DNA of 64,000 nt from Amphritea sp. 1_MG-2023 (GCF_030547545.1 NZ_JAUOQE010000002.1:186001-250000), one strand, 5' to 3'; shown: positions 53,213 to 63,087, numbered from the stretch's first letter. The notes: generated from the letters alone by a model not told the origin. Program-made: numbers and translations.

Positions 53213-54886
53213 TTATGATCTGATATGTTCAAGTGCTTTCGCGAGCAGATCGCCAGACCATTGTCCCGATTCTGAGCCACTGATATAGCTTTCCATATCG
53301 ATGAGTAAGAGTTCGAGGGTTTTGCTTTTTTTCAAGTCGCTTAGATCAAGGCTGTCCTCGAAGCGATTATGGGGCCAGAAGAGTCTGGCCCAGTCGAGTA
53401 TCAACAGTCGAGCTTCCAGAGGCTGATCGTTGTAACAGGCTTTAATCGCTAGATTAAAGGCGGTCTGTTCAGCGGCGAGCATTTTATTCAGTTTATCTCG
53501 ATTGGCGTCCTGGAGAACCTGTGTCTGTGAGGGCTGAGTTTTTTGCTTTGATGGCATGGCAGAGGGTTGCTCAGGCGCGCCGATATCAAATTTTTTGCGC
53601 CGCTGTGATGAGTGACTGTATAGCCACCCCAATGACGAAATAATCGCGATAGCCGCTAGTAGGCCAATCAATAGCCGTGCTTTTTGTTCTTGATCCGCGT
53701 CGATCGGCTTGGCTGTTTGGCTGACACTGTCATTAACAGGCTCGCGGCTCGTCACCTCGGGGGGCGATGGAGCCGCAGGTTTGATATTGAGGATTATTTC
53801 TGGCAAACGAGCGGTTGAGCTGTTGTCTTGTTGGATATTCCACCAAGGAATCGTAATCTCGGGCAGCGTGACCTCTCCTCGCTCCGTCGGCGTAATGATC
53901 ACTGTTTCCGTTCGACTACTGACAATGCCTGCGGGCGTGACGTTTTGTTCTAGCTTGATATCGTCGACGCGAATCTGTGCCAATTCGTTTCTCAAAGGCA
54001 TAATCGCGGGTAACTGATCCGCGAGTAGCCCTTGCGCACGGATCTTAAATGTTCGCTTTTGGCTTTCCCCCAGTGTTAGGGTATTTTCGGCACCGCTACT
54101 TAGCTCTTCGAGCGTTAATTGAGCGGCTGGCAGCCAGTAGCCACGTGTTTGCTGTGTTATCGGAGGAAAGACATCGATATTGACCGCACTGGTATTTAGT
54201 TCTGTAGTACCTGGGCCGGCACTAAAGATAGCGCTGGGAATCGTCAGTTGTCCCGCCTTGTTAGGGAAAATGGCATAGCTTTGTTCCGTCACCTGATAGG
54301 TCTGACCCTTCATCTGACGAGAATAGTGCTGTCTTTCACCGAGGCGAATGACTCGAGCGTCAGCAATCACCGGTTCAGACAATGTTGCCATCGGAGGTAG
54401 GTCGTTCAGGTGAAATAAGCGGGTGCTATAGCGTAATTGACTGTTTTGATAGACCTCGTTGCTATCGACTGAGCTCTCTAAATAATCATCATAGCTTATC
54501 AGTGCTGCCGCCCCACGGATGCCTTCGACGCTAATCAGTATAGGGGGGCTCGAATCGTTGTTCAGGTGTAGTGCAGGAATATGTAAATCACCGGCATGGC
54601 GGGGACGTAGGAGTATTGTCCAGCGGGTGGTGTTTTGGTTTTCACCATTGGCGTAGCTGGAGACGGTCATTTGCTTGCTGCCAAGAAAATGGAAATCCTG
54701 TGTGAGTGGAGAAAAATCAGGCCGACTGCTGGTACGCTGATCCACTTCAACCGTCAGTAGAATGGTTTCCCCTTCTGTAATAGCGAATCTATCAGGGTAG
54801 ACATTGAGTTGAGCATGAACCGAGAAAGACACACAAGCGATGAGAGCAACTAAAAGGAAACGTGTGTAACGAAACAAGTGCGACAT
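53213..54886 (-). CDS. batD: BatD family protein, stand-alone
   Basis: A 557-residue protein of the BatD (oxygen tolerance) family. It has a signal peptide (LVALIACVSFSVHA, cleavage near residue 25) and Ig-like beta domains (NVYPDRFAITEGETILLTVEVDQ; YQVTEQSYAIFPNKAGQLTIPS). A single transmembrane helix lies near 400-420 (LLIGLLAAIAIISSLGW), followed by a cytosolic helical tail. BatD normally follows moxR, DUF58, batA/batB VWA genes and a TPR gene. Here no bat partner is adjacent, and the MoxR operon is about 6 kb away on the other strand. The IS5-type MITE lies at its 3' end. Confidence 0.88.
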   Translation of the reverse strand: MSHLFRYTRFLLVALIACVSFSVHAQLNVYPDRFAITEGETILLTVEVDQRTSSRPDFSPLTQDFHFLGSKQMTVSSYANGENQNTTRWTILLRPRHAGDLHIPALHLNNDSSPPILISVEGIRGAAALISYDDYLESSVDSNEVYQNSQLRYSTRLFHLNDLPPMATLSEPVIADARVIRLGERQHYSRQMKGQTYQVTEQSYAIFPNKAGQLTIPSAIFSAGPGTTELNTSAVNIDVFPPITQQTRGYWLPAAQLTLEELSSGAENTLTLGESQKRTFKIRAQGLLADQLPAIMPLRNELAQIRVDDIKLEQNVTPAGIVSSRTETVIITPTERGEVTLPEITIPWWNIQQDNSSTARLPEIILNIKPAAPSPPEVTSREPVNDSVSQTAKPIDADQEQKARLLIGLLAAIAIISSLGWLYSHSSQRRKKFDIGAPEQPSAMPSKQKTQPSQTQVLQDANRDKLNKMLAAEQTAFNLAIKACYNDQPLEARLLILDWARLFWPHNRFEDSLDLSDLKKSKTLELLLIDMESYISGSESGQWSGDLLAKALEHIRS

Positions 54887-55232
54887 AGTTGGCTTATCTC
54901 CGGTTCTCTAGCCGGCTCCAAGGGGCATGTGACGGGTTGCAGCGGCCTGTTGCTGGATTCAGTCCCGCTTTTTTAACGCGCTATAGCATAACTGAAAAAT
55001 AGACGTAAAAGATATCTTTTGAGGTATTATAAACTATTGTTTTTGCTATGATCAGAATCTTGAGTAATCGATTGAATGGCCTCGTAGGTTAGCGGTGATC
55101 GCTGCACGTTCAGTAGCCTACAGCGGCTTATTATGCGTGTTTGATAGTAGATAGTGGCAACAGATAAAGACCATCCAGTCGTGATGAATTTCAATCAATG
55201 GACCGTTAAGTCCAAAATTTAACATTGAGTCT
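54887..55232. other. Intergenic region between batD and DUF2835
   Basis: These 346 bases form a divergent promoter region for batD (leftward) and the DUF2835 gene (rightward). No gene, riboswitch or RNA was recognised. The left end is GC-rich and the middle is AT-rich. Confidence 0.5.
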
Positions 55233-55451
55233 ATGCAGTCTATAATCGTTGATATCAGTTTAACGACCGAACAGTACCTCGCCCATTATCGTCAAGATGT
55301 CAAAGATGTGGTGGCGAGAAGCCGTGATGGACGGCGAGTTCGGTTTCCGTCTTCGTTGCTACAACCCTACCTGTTACACAATGGAATTCAGGGAAGTTTT
55401 CGCATTTCTTTTACCGAAACGGGAAAATTCAGTGCTATCGAACGGCTTTGA
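55233..55451 (+). CDS. DUF2835 family protein
   Basis: A 72-residue protein typical of DUF2835: SIIVDISLTTEQYLAHYRQDVKDVVARSRDGRRVRFPSSLLQPYLLHNGIQGSFRI, ending FSAIERL. The pattern is that of a small PilZ-like beta barrel with RSRDGRRVRFP, but binding of cyclic di-GMP is not established for the family. It is cytosolic. It is followed 63 bases later by pyrD and may be co-transcribed with it. Confidence 0.88.
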   Translation: MQSIIVDISLTTEQYLAHYRQDVKDVVARSRDGRRVRFPSSLLQPYLLHNGIQGSFRISFTETGKFSAIERL

Positions 55452-55514
55452 TTTTTTACAGTGCCGGTGACATTGCATATAATGCCCGCACTTTAAATTG
55501 ACTTGTGGAATGCC

Positions 55515-56549
55515 ATGCTCTATCAAGCTGCCCGATCTCTGATGTTTAAGCTCGACCCTGAAACGGCCCATGATCTGTCTTTGAGCGGTCTTAATCTGAT
55601 GGCCAGTGTCGGATTGAATTCTCTTTTTCGTGTCAAAGCGCTCAGCCAGCCGGTTGAAGTGATGGGTATTCAGTTCCCGAATCCTGTTGGCTTGGCCGCG
55701 GGGCTAGATAAAAATGGTATTGCGATCGATGGTATGGCGGCGCTTGGATTCGGTTTTGTAGAGGTTGGCACGGTGACGCCAAGGCCTCAACCGGGTAATC
55801 CTAAGCCGCGCTTGTTTCGCATACCGGAGCATCAAGCGATCATCAATCGTATGGGATTTAATAATCAGGGCGTTGATGCGCTGCTAAAAAATATTGAGAA
55901 GAGTCGTTATAGCGGTGTCTTGGGTATTAATATTGGCAAGAATTTCGATACGCCAGTAGAAAAGGCAACCGATGATTACCTTATTTGTATGCGTAAAGTC
56001 TACGATAAAGCGACCTATATTACAGTGAATGTGTCCTCACCGAATACGCCTGGATTGCGATCGTTACAGTTTGGTGAATCCTTGAATGAGCTATTAGCCG
56101 CGCTTAAAACCGAACAAGCTCGGTTAGCACTGTTACATGGTAAGTATGTACCCGTCGCCGTAAAAATTGCACCGGATATGAGTGAAGATGAGTTTGCATT
56201 GGTGGCTGCTGCCCTCAAATCTTATGAGATGGATGGCGTGATTGCTACGAATACCACGCTATCGCGTGCTGGCGTTGAAGGTTCACCGTTGGCTCAAGAA
56301 GCGGGTGGATTAAGTGGTGTGCCGGTGCGTAATGCGTCGACTAAGGCGATTCGCATTTTGTCACGAGAGCTAGGTGGTGCACTGCCTATAATCGGTGTTG
56401 GCGGTATTACCCATGGTTTTGATGCCGCAGAGAAGATAGAGGCGGGCGCTTCGCTGGTACAGGTATACAGTGGATTTATTTATCGGGGGCCAGAATTAAT
56501 AGCGGAATCGGTGCGCGCCATTGCCGAACTGGACGGTGTTACTTTATAA
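55515..56549 (+). CDS. pyrD: Dihydroorotate dehydrogenase (quinone)
   Basis: A 344-residue class 2 enzyme that oxidises dihydroorotate to orotate with a quinone acceptor in pyrimidine synthesis. It has the amphipathic N-terminal membrane helices ([21 protein letters not shown]), FMN-site [16 protein letters not shown], the catalytic serine S175 in [11 protein letters not shown] and [28 protein letters not shown]. The ATG at 55515 places the catalytic serine at 175 as in E. coli; a TTG at 55503 would add four residues. Confidence 0.95.
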   Translation: MLYQAARSLMFKLDPETAHDLSLSGLNLMASVGLNSLFRVKALSQPVEVMGIQFPNPVGLAAGLDKNGIAIDGMAALGFGFVEVGTVTPRPQPGNPKPRLFRIPEHQAIINRMGFNNQGVDALLKNIEKSRYSGVLGINIGKNFDTPVEKATDDYLICMRKVYDKATYITVNVSSPNTPGLRSLQFGESLNELLAALKTEQARLALLHGKYVPVAVKIAPDMSEDEFALVAAALKSYEMDGVIATNTTLSRAGVEGSPLAQEAGGLSGVPVRNASTKAIRILSRELGGALPIIGVGGITHGFDAAEKIEAGASLVQVYSGFIYRGPELIAESVRAIAELDGVTL

Positions 56550-56651
56550 AACTGACTCGTGGTAATGATTCTGGCGCTTGACGAATCACCGTTGTCGGTG
56601 TGTCGATGAGTCAACGATAGGCGATCAGTTAGCGGTAAAAAGGGTTAATAG

Positions 56652-56680
56652 AAGAAAGGCTCGTGCAGAGCCTTTCTTTA
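56652..56680 (+). terminator. Intrinsic terminator after pyrD
   Basis: AAGAAAGGCTC (56652-56662), loop GTGCA and GAGCCTTTCTT (56668-56678) form an 11-bp stem followed by a T-rich TTATTTAT. It lies about 100 bases after the stop and probably also ends the convergent rmf message. Confidence 0.88.
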
Positions 56681-56738
56681 TTTATAGTAAATTTGGCCTT
56701 GGATTTATGTCAATTTCGTTAATGTGTCCTAGTTAGGC

Positions 56739-56945
56739 TCAATGTAACGATGGATTAATATGTATAGCCGAGACACCCGACTGACCATCCCAATGGGCTT
56801 CACGGCCCTCACGCCAACCACTTAACCAGTGATTTCTGAGGTCGCCCAGTGAAACGGGACACTCATCTTTCGATTTCCCCACGAGTCCGGCAGTAAAGCC
56901 GCGGTTGAAAAGTACGGAAGAACGATCACGTTTTTGTCTCTTCAT
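56739..56945 (-). CDS. rmf: Ribosome modulation factor
   Basis: A 68-residue basic protein. MKRQKRDRSSVLFNRGFTAG matches the start of ribosome modulation factor, and NHWLSGWREGREAHWDG matches its conserved end (WLxGWREAR). RMF dimerises 70S ribosomes into inactive 100S particles in stationary phase. It sits between pyrD and rlmKL, the arrangement known from Pseudomonas. It is a little longer than the E. coli protein (55). It is expected to be growth-phase regulated; the promoter would lie in 56946-57344. Confidence 0.93.
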   Translation of the reverse strand: MKRQKRDRSSVLFNRGFTAGLVGKSKDECPVSLGDLRNHWLSGWREGREAHWDGQSGVSAIHINPSLH

Positions 56946-57344
56946 GTATAGATGCCTCTATATATTGCTTAATATTTTCGGGCAGGTAACAGTAATAACC
57001 TTCAAGGTAAGGGCCGACTGAGGCGGCGCTTTCTTGCGATTTAGGTTAATGCCAGAAACCTGAATGATGATGACATATTGCTCCTGTTGTTGGTGTTAAC
57101 TACTGAGATTCACAATGGCCGAAATGGTTTCCTGTGTGTAATTAAAAAAAAGTATCAAGAATTGAATTTTAATTAAAATATCATAGACGCACATGCAAAA
57201 AGAGACTGACTTCAACGGCTTGCGTCGGGGGTGTAAAACAAGCGATGCTAATTGAAAAAAATTCATTTTATTGCGGAATTCTTTGAATTTATAGGCTTAG
57301 TCATTGGTCTTAAAAGCGTTTGCCGTTAATATGCCTGTTCTTAG
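56946..57344. other. Divergent control region between rmf and rlmKL
   Basis: These 399 bases, AT-rich at 57140-57200, separate rmf (leftward) and rlmKL (rightward). No gene is supported. Both promoters must be here, but no consensus could be placed with confidence. Confidence 0.5.
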
Positions 57345-57362
57345 ATGAGGTATCTCCCGAGT

Positions 57363-59570
57363 ATGAAATTCTTTGCTACCTGCCCGAAAGGGCTGGAGCC
57401 TGTTCTGTTTGATGAACTTAAGGCCCTGAATGTTGAAACGCCAAAGCAAACATTGGCCGGTGTGTATTTTTCTGGTGGCTTAGAAGCCGCTTATCGCGCC
57501 TGCTTATGGTCACGCGTGGCTAACCGAGTACTGCTTGAACTGCATCGCTGCCCTGCTGAGAACGCTGAGGCTCTTTATCGCGGGGTTCAGGAGGTTAAGT
57601 GGCTCGAGCATATGCGCCCAGAAGGCACGCTGATTATTGATTTCACTGGTCAATCAGAGGGCATTAATCATAGTCGTTTTGGCGCGCAAAAAGTTAAGGA
57701 TGCGATTGTCGATCAAATTCGTGATGAAACTGGGCGACGCCCGTCGGTGGAACGGCAGAAGCCGGATTTGCGGGTGAATGTGCACCTTCAGCGGGGGGAA
57801 GCAACGATCGCCCTGGATATCTCCGGTGATAGTTTGCATCGTCGTGGTTATCGGTTGCAGTCGGGGGCTGCGCCGATGAAAGAAAACCTCGCTGCGGCGC
57901 TGTTGTACCGTTGCGGTTGGCCAGAAAAAGCGGCTGCAGGGCAGGCGCTGTTGGACCCTATGTGTGGCTCAGGCACGCTGCTGATCGAGGGCGTGTTGAT
58001 GGCGGCAGATATTGCGCCGGGTTTATTGCGTCGTGATTATGGCTTTGTTTACTGGACACAGCATAACAATGTGCTTTGGCAAGGGCTGTTGGCAGAGGCG
58101 AGGGAGCGACGTGAAGCCGGTCTCAAGCGGGTGAGTAGTCGTTTTGAAGGATTTGATGCGGATGCTAAAGTGCTCGGGATTGCACAAGATAATGCGCGTC
58201 GTGCGGGTGTCGATAAACTCATTCATCTGGAACGTCGAGAGCTATCAAGGTTGTCACATCCGGCTATTGATACGGCAGGTTTGGTATTAACGAATCCGCC
58301 CTATGGTGAGCGCCTTGGTGATGAGCCAACCCTGTTTTTCCTTTATCAGCACTTAGGCGAACGCCTAAAAGCTGAGTTTGCCGGATGGCAGGCGGCGGTG
58401 TTTACCGGTAATCCTGAGCTTTGTAAGATGATGAAGTTAGCATCTGATAAGACCTATAAGTTGTATAACGGTGCTATTCCGAGTCAACTACAAATTTTTA
58501 ATATTCGTCAGCGTCAGGAGAAAGAGCTTACCCCAGTTAGTCCGTCAGCAGTAGCAGAAAAACCAACGCCTGAGGTTGATACCACCTCAAATGTCGATAG
58601 TGAGGTGCCCGTTGTACTCAGTGATGGCGCACAGATGTTGGCCAATCGCCTGACGAAAAATCTAAAGCAGTTAAGTAAATGGGCTAAGCGTCAGGATATT
58701 AGTTGTTATCGCCTCTATGATGCGGATCTTCCTGAGTACGCCGCCGCCATTGATATCTATAATGACTGGGTGCATGTGCAGGAATATCAGGCGCCAAAGA
58801 GTGTTGATGTGGTGAAGGCTTTTGCGCGTTTGCAAGAGATTGTTGCGGTGTTGCCAACGGTGCTGAATATTCCAGCGGAGCATATTGTTCTCAAGCAGCG
58901 TCGTAAGCAGCAGGGGACTAATCAATATGAGAAGCAGGATCAAACCGAACGCTTCATTGATATCACCGAAGGTGGGTGTCATATTTTGGTTAATCTCGAT
59001 GATTATCTCGATACGGGTTTGTTTTTGGATCATCGGCCGATTCGCTTGCAGATTCAGCAAGAGGCTAAAGGCAAAGATTTTCTTAATCTATTCAGTTATA
59101 CCGGCACAGCCTCACTGCATGCTGCCAAAGGGGGAGCACGGTCGACCACCAGTATCGACATGTCAGCTACTTATATGAACTGGGCGAAGAAAAATTTCGC
59201 CCTGAATGGCTTTGCCGAAGCGCGTAATCACTTTTTACAGGAGGATTGTGTCAAATGGTTGCGGGCGCAAAAGGGTGAGAGCTATGATTTGATCTTTATG
59301 GATCCGCCTACTTTCTCTAATTCAAAGCGTATGCATGATGTGTTTGATGTTCAGCGTGATCATGCCGATTTGATCAAGCTAGCCATGGGGCTGTTACGTC
59401 CAGGCGGTAAACTGATTTTCTCAAATAACTATCGTCGTTTCAAAATTGATGTGGCGTTGTCTGAGAGCTATCAGGTCGTTGATATTACTCGCAAGACGAT
59501 CGATCTTGATTTTAAGCGCAATAGCAAAATTCATCAGTGCTTTGAGATCAGCAAGCCTGAAGCTGAATGA
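57363..59570 (+). CDS. rlmL: Bifunctional 23S rRNA methyltransferase RlmKL
   Basis: A 735-residue fusion. Residues about 45-155 form the THUMP domain. RlmL (m2G2445) occupies about 160-380 with DPMCGSGTLLIEG and TNPPYGERLG. RlmK (m7G2069) occupies about 430-735 with VLKQRRKQQGTNQYEK, LNLFSYTGTASLHAAKGGA and MDPPTFSNSKRM. It methylates two guanosines of 23S rRNA. The start at 57363 (MKFFATCPKGLEP) fits the family; an in-frame ATG at 57345 is the alternative. It is slightly longer than in E. coli (702). Confidence 0.95.
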   Translation: MKFFATCPKGLEPVLFDELKALNVETPKQTLAGVYFSGGLEAAYRACLWSRVANRVLLELHRCPAENAEALYRGVQEVKWLEHMRPEGTLIIDFTGQSEGINHSRFGAQKVKDAIVDQIRDETGRRPSVERQKPDLRVNVHLQRGEATIALDISGDSLHRRGYRLQSGAAPMKENLAAALLYRCGWPEKAAAGQALLDPMCGSGTLLIEGVLMAADIAPGLLRRDYGFVYWTQHNNVLWQGLLAEARERREAGLKRVSSRFEGFDADAKVLGIAQDNARRAGVDKLIHLERRELSRLSHPAIDTAGLVLTNPPYGERLGDEPTLFFLYQHLGERLKAEFAGWQAAVFTGNPELCKMMKLASDKTYKLYNGAIPSQLQIFNIRQRQEKELTPVSPSAVAEKPTPEVDTTSNVDSEVPVVLSDGAQMLANRLTKNLKQLSKWAKRQDISCYRLYDADLPEYAAAIDIYNDWVHVQEYQAPKSVDVVKAFARLQEIVAVLPTVLNIPAEHIVLKQRRKQQGTNQYEKQDQTERFIDITEGGCHILVNLDDYLDTGLFLDHRPIRLQIQQEAKGKDFLNLFSYTGTASLHAAKGGARSTTSIDMSATYMNWAKKNFALNGFAEARNHFLQEDCVKWLRAQKGESYDLIFMDPPTFSNSKRMHDVFDVQRDHADLIKLAMGLLRPGGKLIFSNNYRRFKIDVALSESYQVVDITRKTIDLDFKRNSKIHQCFEISKPEAE

Positions 59571-59606
59571 TCAGCAAGATCATTATTGCAGTGATACTGT
59601 AGAGAA

Positions 59607-59631
59607 AAGCCACCGAAAGGTGGTTTTTTTT
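59607..59631 (+). terminator. Intrinsic terminator after rlmKL
   Basis: AAGCCACC (59607-59614), loop GAAA and GGTGGTTT form the stem, with a run of eight T ending at 59631. The GAAA tetraloop on a CC/GG closing pair is typical of strong terminators. Confidence 0.92.
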
Positions 59632-59646
59632 GGGCAAAATTATGCT
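59632..59646 (+). promoter_or_regulatory. Weak sigma-54-type promoter candidate upstream of amt
   Basis: GG (59632-59633) and GC (59644-59645) are separated by exactly ten bases within TTGGGCAAAATTATGCT. This keeps the -24 GG/-12 GC spacing and the TGC, but most other consensus positions differ. Ammonium transporter genes are often sigma-54 controlled. It overlaps the tail of the preceding terminator and lies 220 bases before the start, so it is only a suggestion. Confidence 0.2.
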
Positions 59647-59864
59647 TTTTTATGGTGCGATTGTTGGGCTGGCGCGCTCTTTGCTTATTTTTATGCCTGT
59701 TTTCGGAGCGATTTTGACTATTTGAGGTTATCTGTAGAGATATTCAGTGTCTATGGAGGGCTCTGTCAGCATTCGAAATATTCTAATAAAACAAAACGCC
59801 CTGATTTAATGCTATTTAATCAATATAGCACTAAATAGGTGCAAAATATGATCGGGAGATCGCC

Positions 59865-61073
59865 GTGGAGAACGTAAATAGCGCTGTAGAAACGCTGATG
59901 CAAAGTTCCAATACGTTGTTTATTTTAATGGGCGCGATCATGGTGTTTGCCATGCATGCCGGCTTTGCCTTTCTTGAGGTGGGGACGGTGCGTCAAAAAA
60001 ACCAAGTGAACGCGTTGGTGAAAATCATGACGGACTTTGGTTTCTCTGCAGTCGCTTATTTTTTTATCGGTTATTGGGTCGCTTACGATGTGACGTTCTT
60101 TCAAGATGCAGAGACGTTATCTCAGGGAAATGGCTATGAGCTCGTCAAGTTTTTCTTTTTGTTGACCTTCGCCGCCGCTATTCCGGCGATCGTGTCGGGA
60201 GGTATTGCTGAGCGCGCTCGGTTTTGGCCTTTTTTAATTGCTTCATCGTTGCTAGTGGCGTTTGTTTATCCGTTTTTTGAAGGCATTATCTGGAACGGCA
60301 ATTATGGTGTGCAGGATTGGCTGGCGGCTAGCTTTGGTGCGGCTTTTCATGATTTTGCTGGCTCGGTTGTGGTGCATGGTGTGGGTGGCTGGTTAGGCTT
60401 GGTGGCGATCATGCTGTTGGGAATTCGCAAGGGGCGTTATCGCGCTGGCAAATTAATGGCTTTTCCACCATCGAATATTCCGTTTTTGGCGCTTGGGGCG
60501 TGGATTCTATGTATCGGCTGGTTTGGTTTTAATGTGATGTCGGCACAAACATTGGACGGAATTTCAGGGCTTGTGGCAGTGAACAGTTTGATGGCGATGG
60601 TTGGCGGTATTATTGTGTCGCTTTTGTTAGGTAAGAATGATCCGGGCTTTATTCATAATGGTCCATTGGCTGGATTGGTGGCGATTTGTGCGGGCTCAGA
60701 TATTGTTCATCCTATTGGTGCGCTGATGATCGGTGCGGTAGCGGGAGGGCTGTTCGTCTGGATGTTTACCGTTGTGCAGAATCGTTGGAAAATTGATGAT
60801 GTGCTGGGTGTGTGGCCATTACATGGGTTGTGTGGTGCTTGGGGAGGGATTGCTGCGGGTATCTTTGGTTCAAGCTCTCTGGGCGGCTTAGGTGGTGTAA
60901 GTTTGCTGACACAGATTGTCGGTACCGGTATGGGTGTAGTCGTTGCGTTGATTGGCGGTGGTGTCGTCTATGGCGGCTTGAAGCTGGTGATGGGGCTGCG
61001 TCTCGATGAAGAGGATGAGTATAATGGAGCTGATCTATCGATTCATAAGATAGAGTCCATTTCAGCGGACTAA
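59865..61073 (+). CDS. amt: Ammonium transporter
   Basis: A 402-residue Amt/MEP/Rh family channel with eleven predicted helices. The conserved pore histidines are H171 in GSVVVHGVGGW and another near 321 in VWPLHGLCGAWGG. TFAAAIPAIVSGGIAERARF carries the Amt signature. The start is a GTG at 59865 preceded by GGGAGAT. No glnK gene is next to it, unlike the usual glnK-amtB pair, so this may be a secondary ammonium transporter. A strong terminator follows. Confidence 0.93.
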   Translation: MENVNSAVETLMQSSNTLFILMGAIMVFAMHAGFAFLEVGTVRQKNQVNALVKIMTDFGFSAVAYFFIGYWVAYDVTFFQDAETLSQGNGYELVKFFFLLTFAAAIPAIVSGGIAERARFWPFLIASSLLVAFVYPFFEGIIWNGNYGVQDWLAASFGAAFHDFAGSVVVHGVGGWLGLVAIMLLGIRKGRYRAGKLMAFPPSNIPFLALGAWILCIGWFGFNVMSAQTLDGISGLVAVNSLMAMVGGIIVSLLLGKNDPGFIHNGPLAGLVAICAGSDIVHPIGALMIGAVAGGLFVWMFTVVQNRWKIDDVLGVWPLHGLCGAWGGIAAGIFGSSSLGGLGGVSLLTQIVGTGMGVVVALIGGGVVYGGLKLVMGLRLDEEDEYNGADLSIHKIESISAD

Positions 61074-61118
61074 TATACGCAGTATGACATTAAGGTCTGT
61101 GGGAGCAGGCTGATGTTA

Positions 61119-61143
61119 AAAGCCAGGCTTGCCTGGTTTTTTT
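61119..61143 (+). terminator. Intrinsic terminator after amt
   Basis: AAAGCCAGG (61119-61127), loop CTTG and CCTGGTTTT (61132-61140) form a stem that runs into seven T (61137-61143). Confidence 0.9.
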
Positions 61144-61385
61144 GCGTCTGAATGATAGCTTAAATAAGTGCTTTAATGGGAGCTTAGAGTGGGGGTGTAG
61201 AATAGGTCTTGGAATAGTGTTGAAGGCAGTGCTGAGGTGAGGGTATAGGTGTGGGCTTAGGTAGAAGGCTGTTAGTGAGGCTGAGGTTTGTCGATGCTAT
61301 CCTCGAGTTGGAGAAGATAAGAGTATTGTCGAAGCGTGATTGGGCAAGAAGGTCTGGGTGGTTGAGGGTGAGTGATGCAGGATAT

Positions 61386-61412
61386 AAAAAGCCGCTATTG
61401 ATTAGCGGCTTT
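61386..61412 (-). terminator. Intrinsic terminator after gltA
   Basis: AAAGCCGCTA (61388-61397), loop TTGAT and TAGCGGCTTT (61403-61412) form a perfect 10-bp stem. Read leftward it ends in a five-T run (complement of 61386-61390). It lies 14 bases after the gltA stop. Confidence 0.93.
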
Positions 61413-61426
61413 GTTGATTGAATAGA

Positions 61427-62707
61427 TTACTTGTTTGGGTAATCGCGTTTTACGGGGCCGGTGTACAATTGACGTGGGCGACCGATTTTGTTCGGGCTAC
61501 TGTGGAATTCGCTCCAATGGGAAATCCAGCCGATAGTACGTGAGAGCGCGAAGATAACGGTGAACATATTGGTTGGGATGCCTACCGCTTTGAGGATGAT
61601 ACCGGAATAGAAATCAACGTTTGGATAGAGTTTACGATCCACAAAGTATTGATCTTCCAATGCAATCTGTTCAAGGCGTTTAGCGATTTTAAGCAATGGG
61701 TCGTTTTCGATACCCAGTTCAGCTAAGACTTCATCGCAGGTTTGCTTCATCACTTTAGCGCGTGGGTCAAAGTTACGATAAACGCGGTGACCGAAGCCCA
61801 TTAGGCGGAAAGAGTCTTCAGGGTCTTTGGCGCGCTGAATGAATTCTTCGATATTGGATTCATCGCCAATTTCACTCAGCATGGTCAGAACGGCTTCGTT
61901 AGCGCCGCCGTGAGCGGGACCCCAAAGGGCCGCGATACCTGATGCGATACAAGCGAATGGGTTGGCGCCAGAAGAGCCTGCTAAGCGTACTGTAGACGTT
62001 GAGGCGTTTTGTTCATGGTCGGCATGTAACAGGAATATTTTATCCATCGCTTTTGCAAGGATTGGATTGGTTACATAGTCAGAACATGGGTTGCCAAACA
62101 TCATCTGCAAGAAGTTGTCGGCATAATCCAGATCATTACGTGGGTACTGGAATGGCTGACCGATGCTGTATTTGTAGCACATGGCCGCAATGGTTGGCAT
62201 TTTGGCGATCAGGCGGTAAGCGCAGACTTCTCGATGATGTGCGTCATCGATATCCAATGAATCGTGATAGAAAGCAGATAGCGCGCCAACGACGCCGACC
62301 ATAATTGCCATTGGGTGAGCGTCACGGCGGAAACCGTTGAAAAAGTGGAGCATCTGCTCGTGAACCATGGTGTGGTTCTTGACGGTATCAACGAAGGTTT
62401 GCTTTTGCTCGGGAGTCGGTAGTTCTCCATTCAGCAGTAGGTAACATACTTCGAGGTAATCAGAGTTTTCTGCCAGTTGCTCAATCGGGTAGCCACCGTG
62501 CAATAGAACGCCTTGTCCGCCATCGATATAGGTAATAGCGGAATCACAAGCCGCAGTAGAAACAAAGCCTGGATCGTAAGTGAATAGGCCTTTACCAGTC
62601 AGGGCGCGTACATCGATAACATCAGGTCCCATTGTGCCGGTATAGACCGGTAATTCGAAAACCTCGTCGATGCCGTCGACTGTTAAGCGTGCTTTTTTGT
62701 CAGCCAT
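61427..62707 (-). CDS. gltA: Citrate synthase
   Basis: A 426-residue type II citrate synthase that condenses oxaloacetate and acetyl-CoA. The catalytic triad is H266 ([13 protein letters not shown]), H307 ([13 protein letters not shown]) and D365 ([10 protein letters not shown]). The N-terminal NADH-binding beta domain (about 1-60) is present, so it is probably the NADH-inhibited hexameric type. It is divergent from sdhCDA, the common gammaproteobacterial arrangement. Confidence 0.97.
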   Translation of the reverse strand: MADKKARLTVDGIDEVFELPVYTGTMGPDVIDVRALTGKGLFTYDPGFVSTAACDSAITYIDGGQGVLLHGGYPIEQLAENSDYLEVCYLLLNGELPTPEQKQTFVDTVKNHTMVHEQMLHFFNGFRRDAHPMAIMVGVVGALSAFYHDSLDIDDAHHREVCAYRLIAKMPTIAAMCYKYSIGQPFQYPRNDLDYADNFLQMMFGNPCSDYVTNPILAKAMDKIFLLHADHEQNASTSTVRLAGSSGANPFACIASGIAALWGPAHGGANEAVLTMLSEIGDESNIEEFIQRAKDPEDSFRLMGFGHRVYRNFDPRAKVMKQTCDEVLAELGIENDPLLKIAKRLEQIALEDQYFVDRKLYPNVDFYSGIILKAVGIPTNMFTVIFALSRTIGWISHWSEFHSSPNKIGRPRQLYTGPVKRDYPNK

Positions 62708-62863
62708 TATAGGCTCCTATCATTTCTGTTTAATCTGAATGACTTTATAAATTGTAGTAGGGTGTTTTGTCGCCACAGCAGGGCTTGCAGTTAATCCTGT
62801 GGGCGCACGGCCCTAAATTATCAGTCACAGTCTAAAGGGTTTAGCTCGTAACAGGACCCTGAC

Positions 62864-62891
62864 ACTATAGTGAGTTGAATGCGTTTGTCAA
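62864..62891 (-). promoter_or_regulatory. gltA promoter
   Basis: On the minus strand, a perfect -35 TTGACA (complement of 62886-62891) is followed after 16 bases by TATAGT (complement of 62864-62869). The -10 lies within a 10-bp palindrome CACTATAGTG (62863-62872). The start of transcription would be about 62857, giving a leader of about 150 nt. Confidence 0.75.
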
Positions 62892-63059
62892 TTTAATTAC
62901 GGCTGCTTTTATTGCATTGCAGCAAGGCGTTAAGCCTTGATCTTAATGTCTTATCAGGAAAATTAAATTAGCTGAATAATCATTTGGTTGTAGGTTGTTT
63001 TGGTAGCCTTTGTTGGCAGAAAAACACTAGACAATAGGTGTAGATTGGGGGGTGATTAA

Positions 63060-63087
63060 TTGTATTGCGGCAATTTGCTGGTATACT
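63060..63087 (+). promoter_or_regulatory. Likely sdhC promoter with extended -10
   Basis: TGGTATACT (63079-63087) is an extended -10 element. TTGTAT (63060-63065) is a weak -35 at 16-base spacing. The leader to sdhC would be about 127 nt. Confidence 0.55.

Larger units (their letters stand above)
61074..61426. other. Intergenic region between amt and gltA, strand-asymmetric
   Basis: It holds the two terminators given separately. Between them, 61150-61380 is strikingly G-rich and C-poor on the plus strand (GAGTGGGGGTG, GAGGTGAGGGT, GGTTGAGGGTGAG). No gene is supported there. Confidence 0.55.

Noticed and set aside
59446-59838. 130-codon plus-strand frame across the end of rlmKL
   Set aside because: It crosses the rlmKL stop and its terminator and has no family features.
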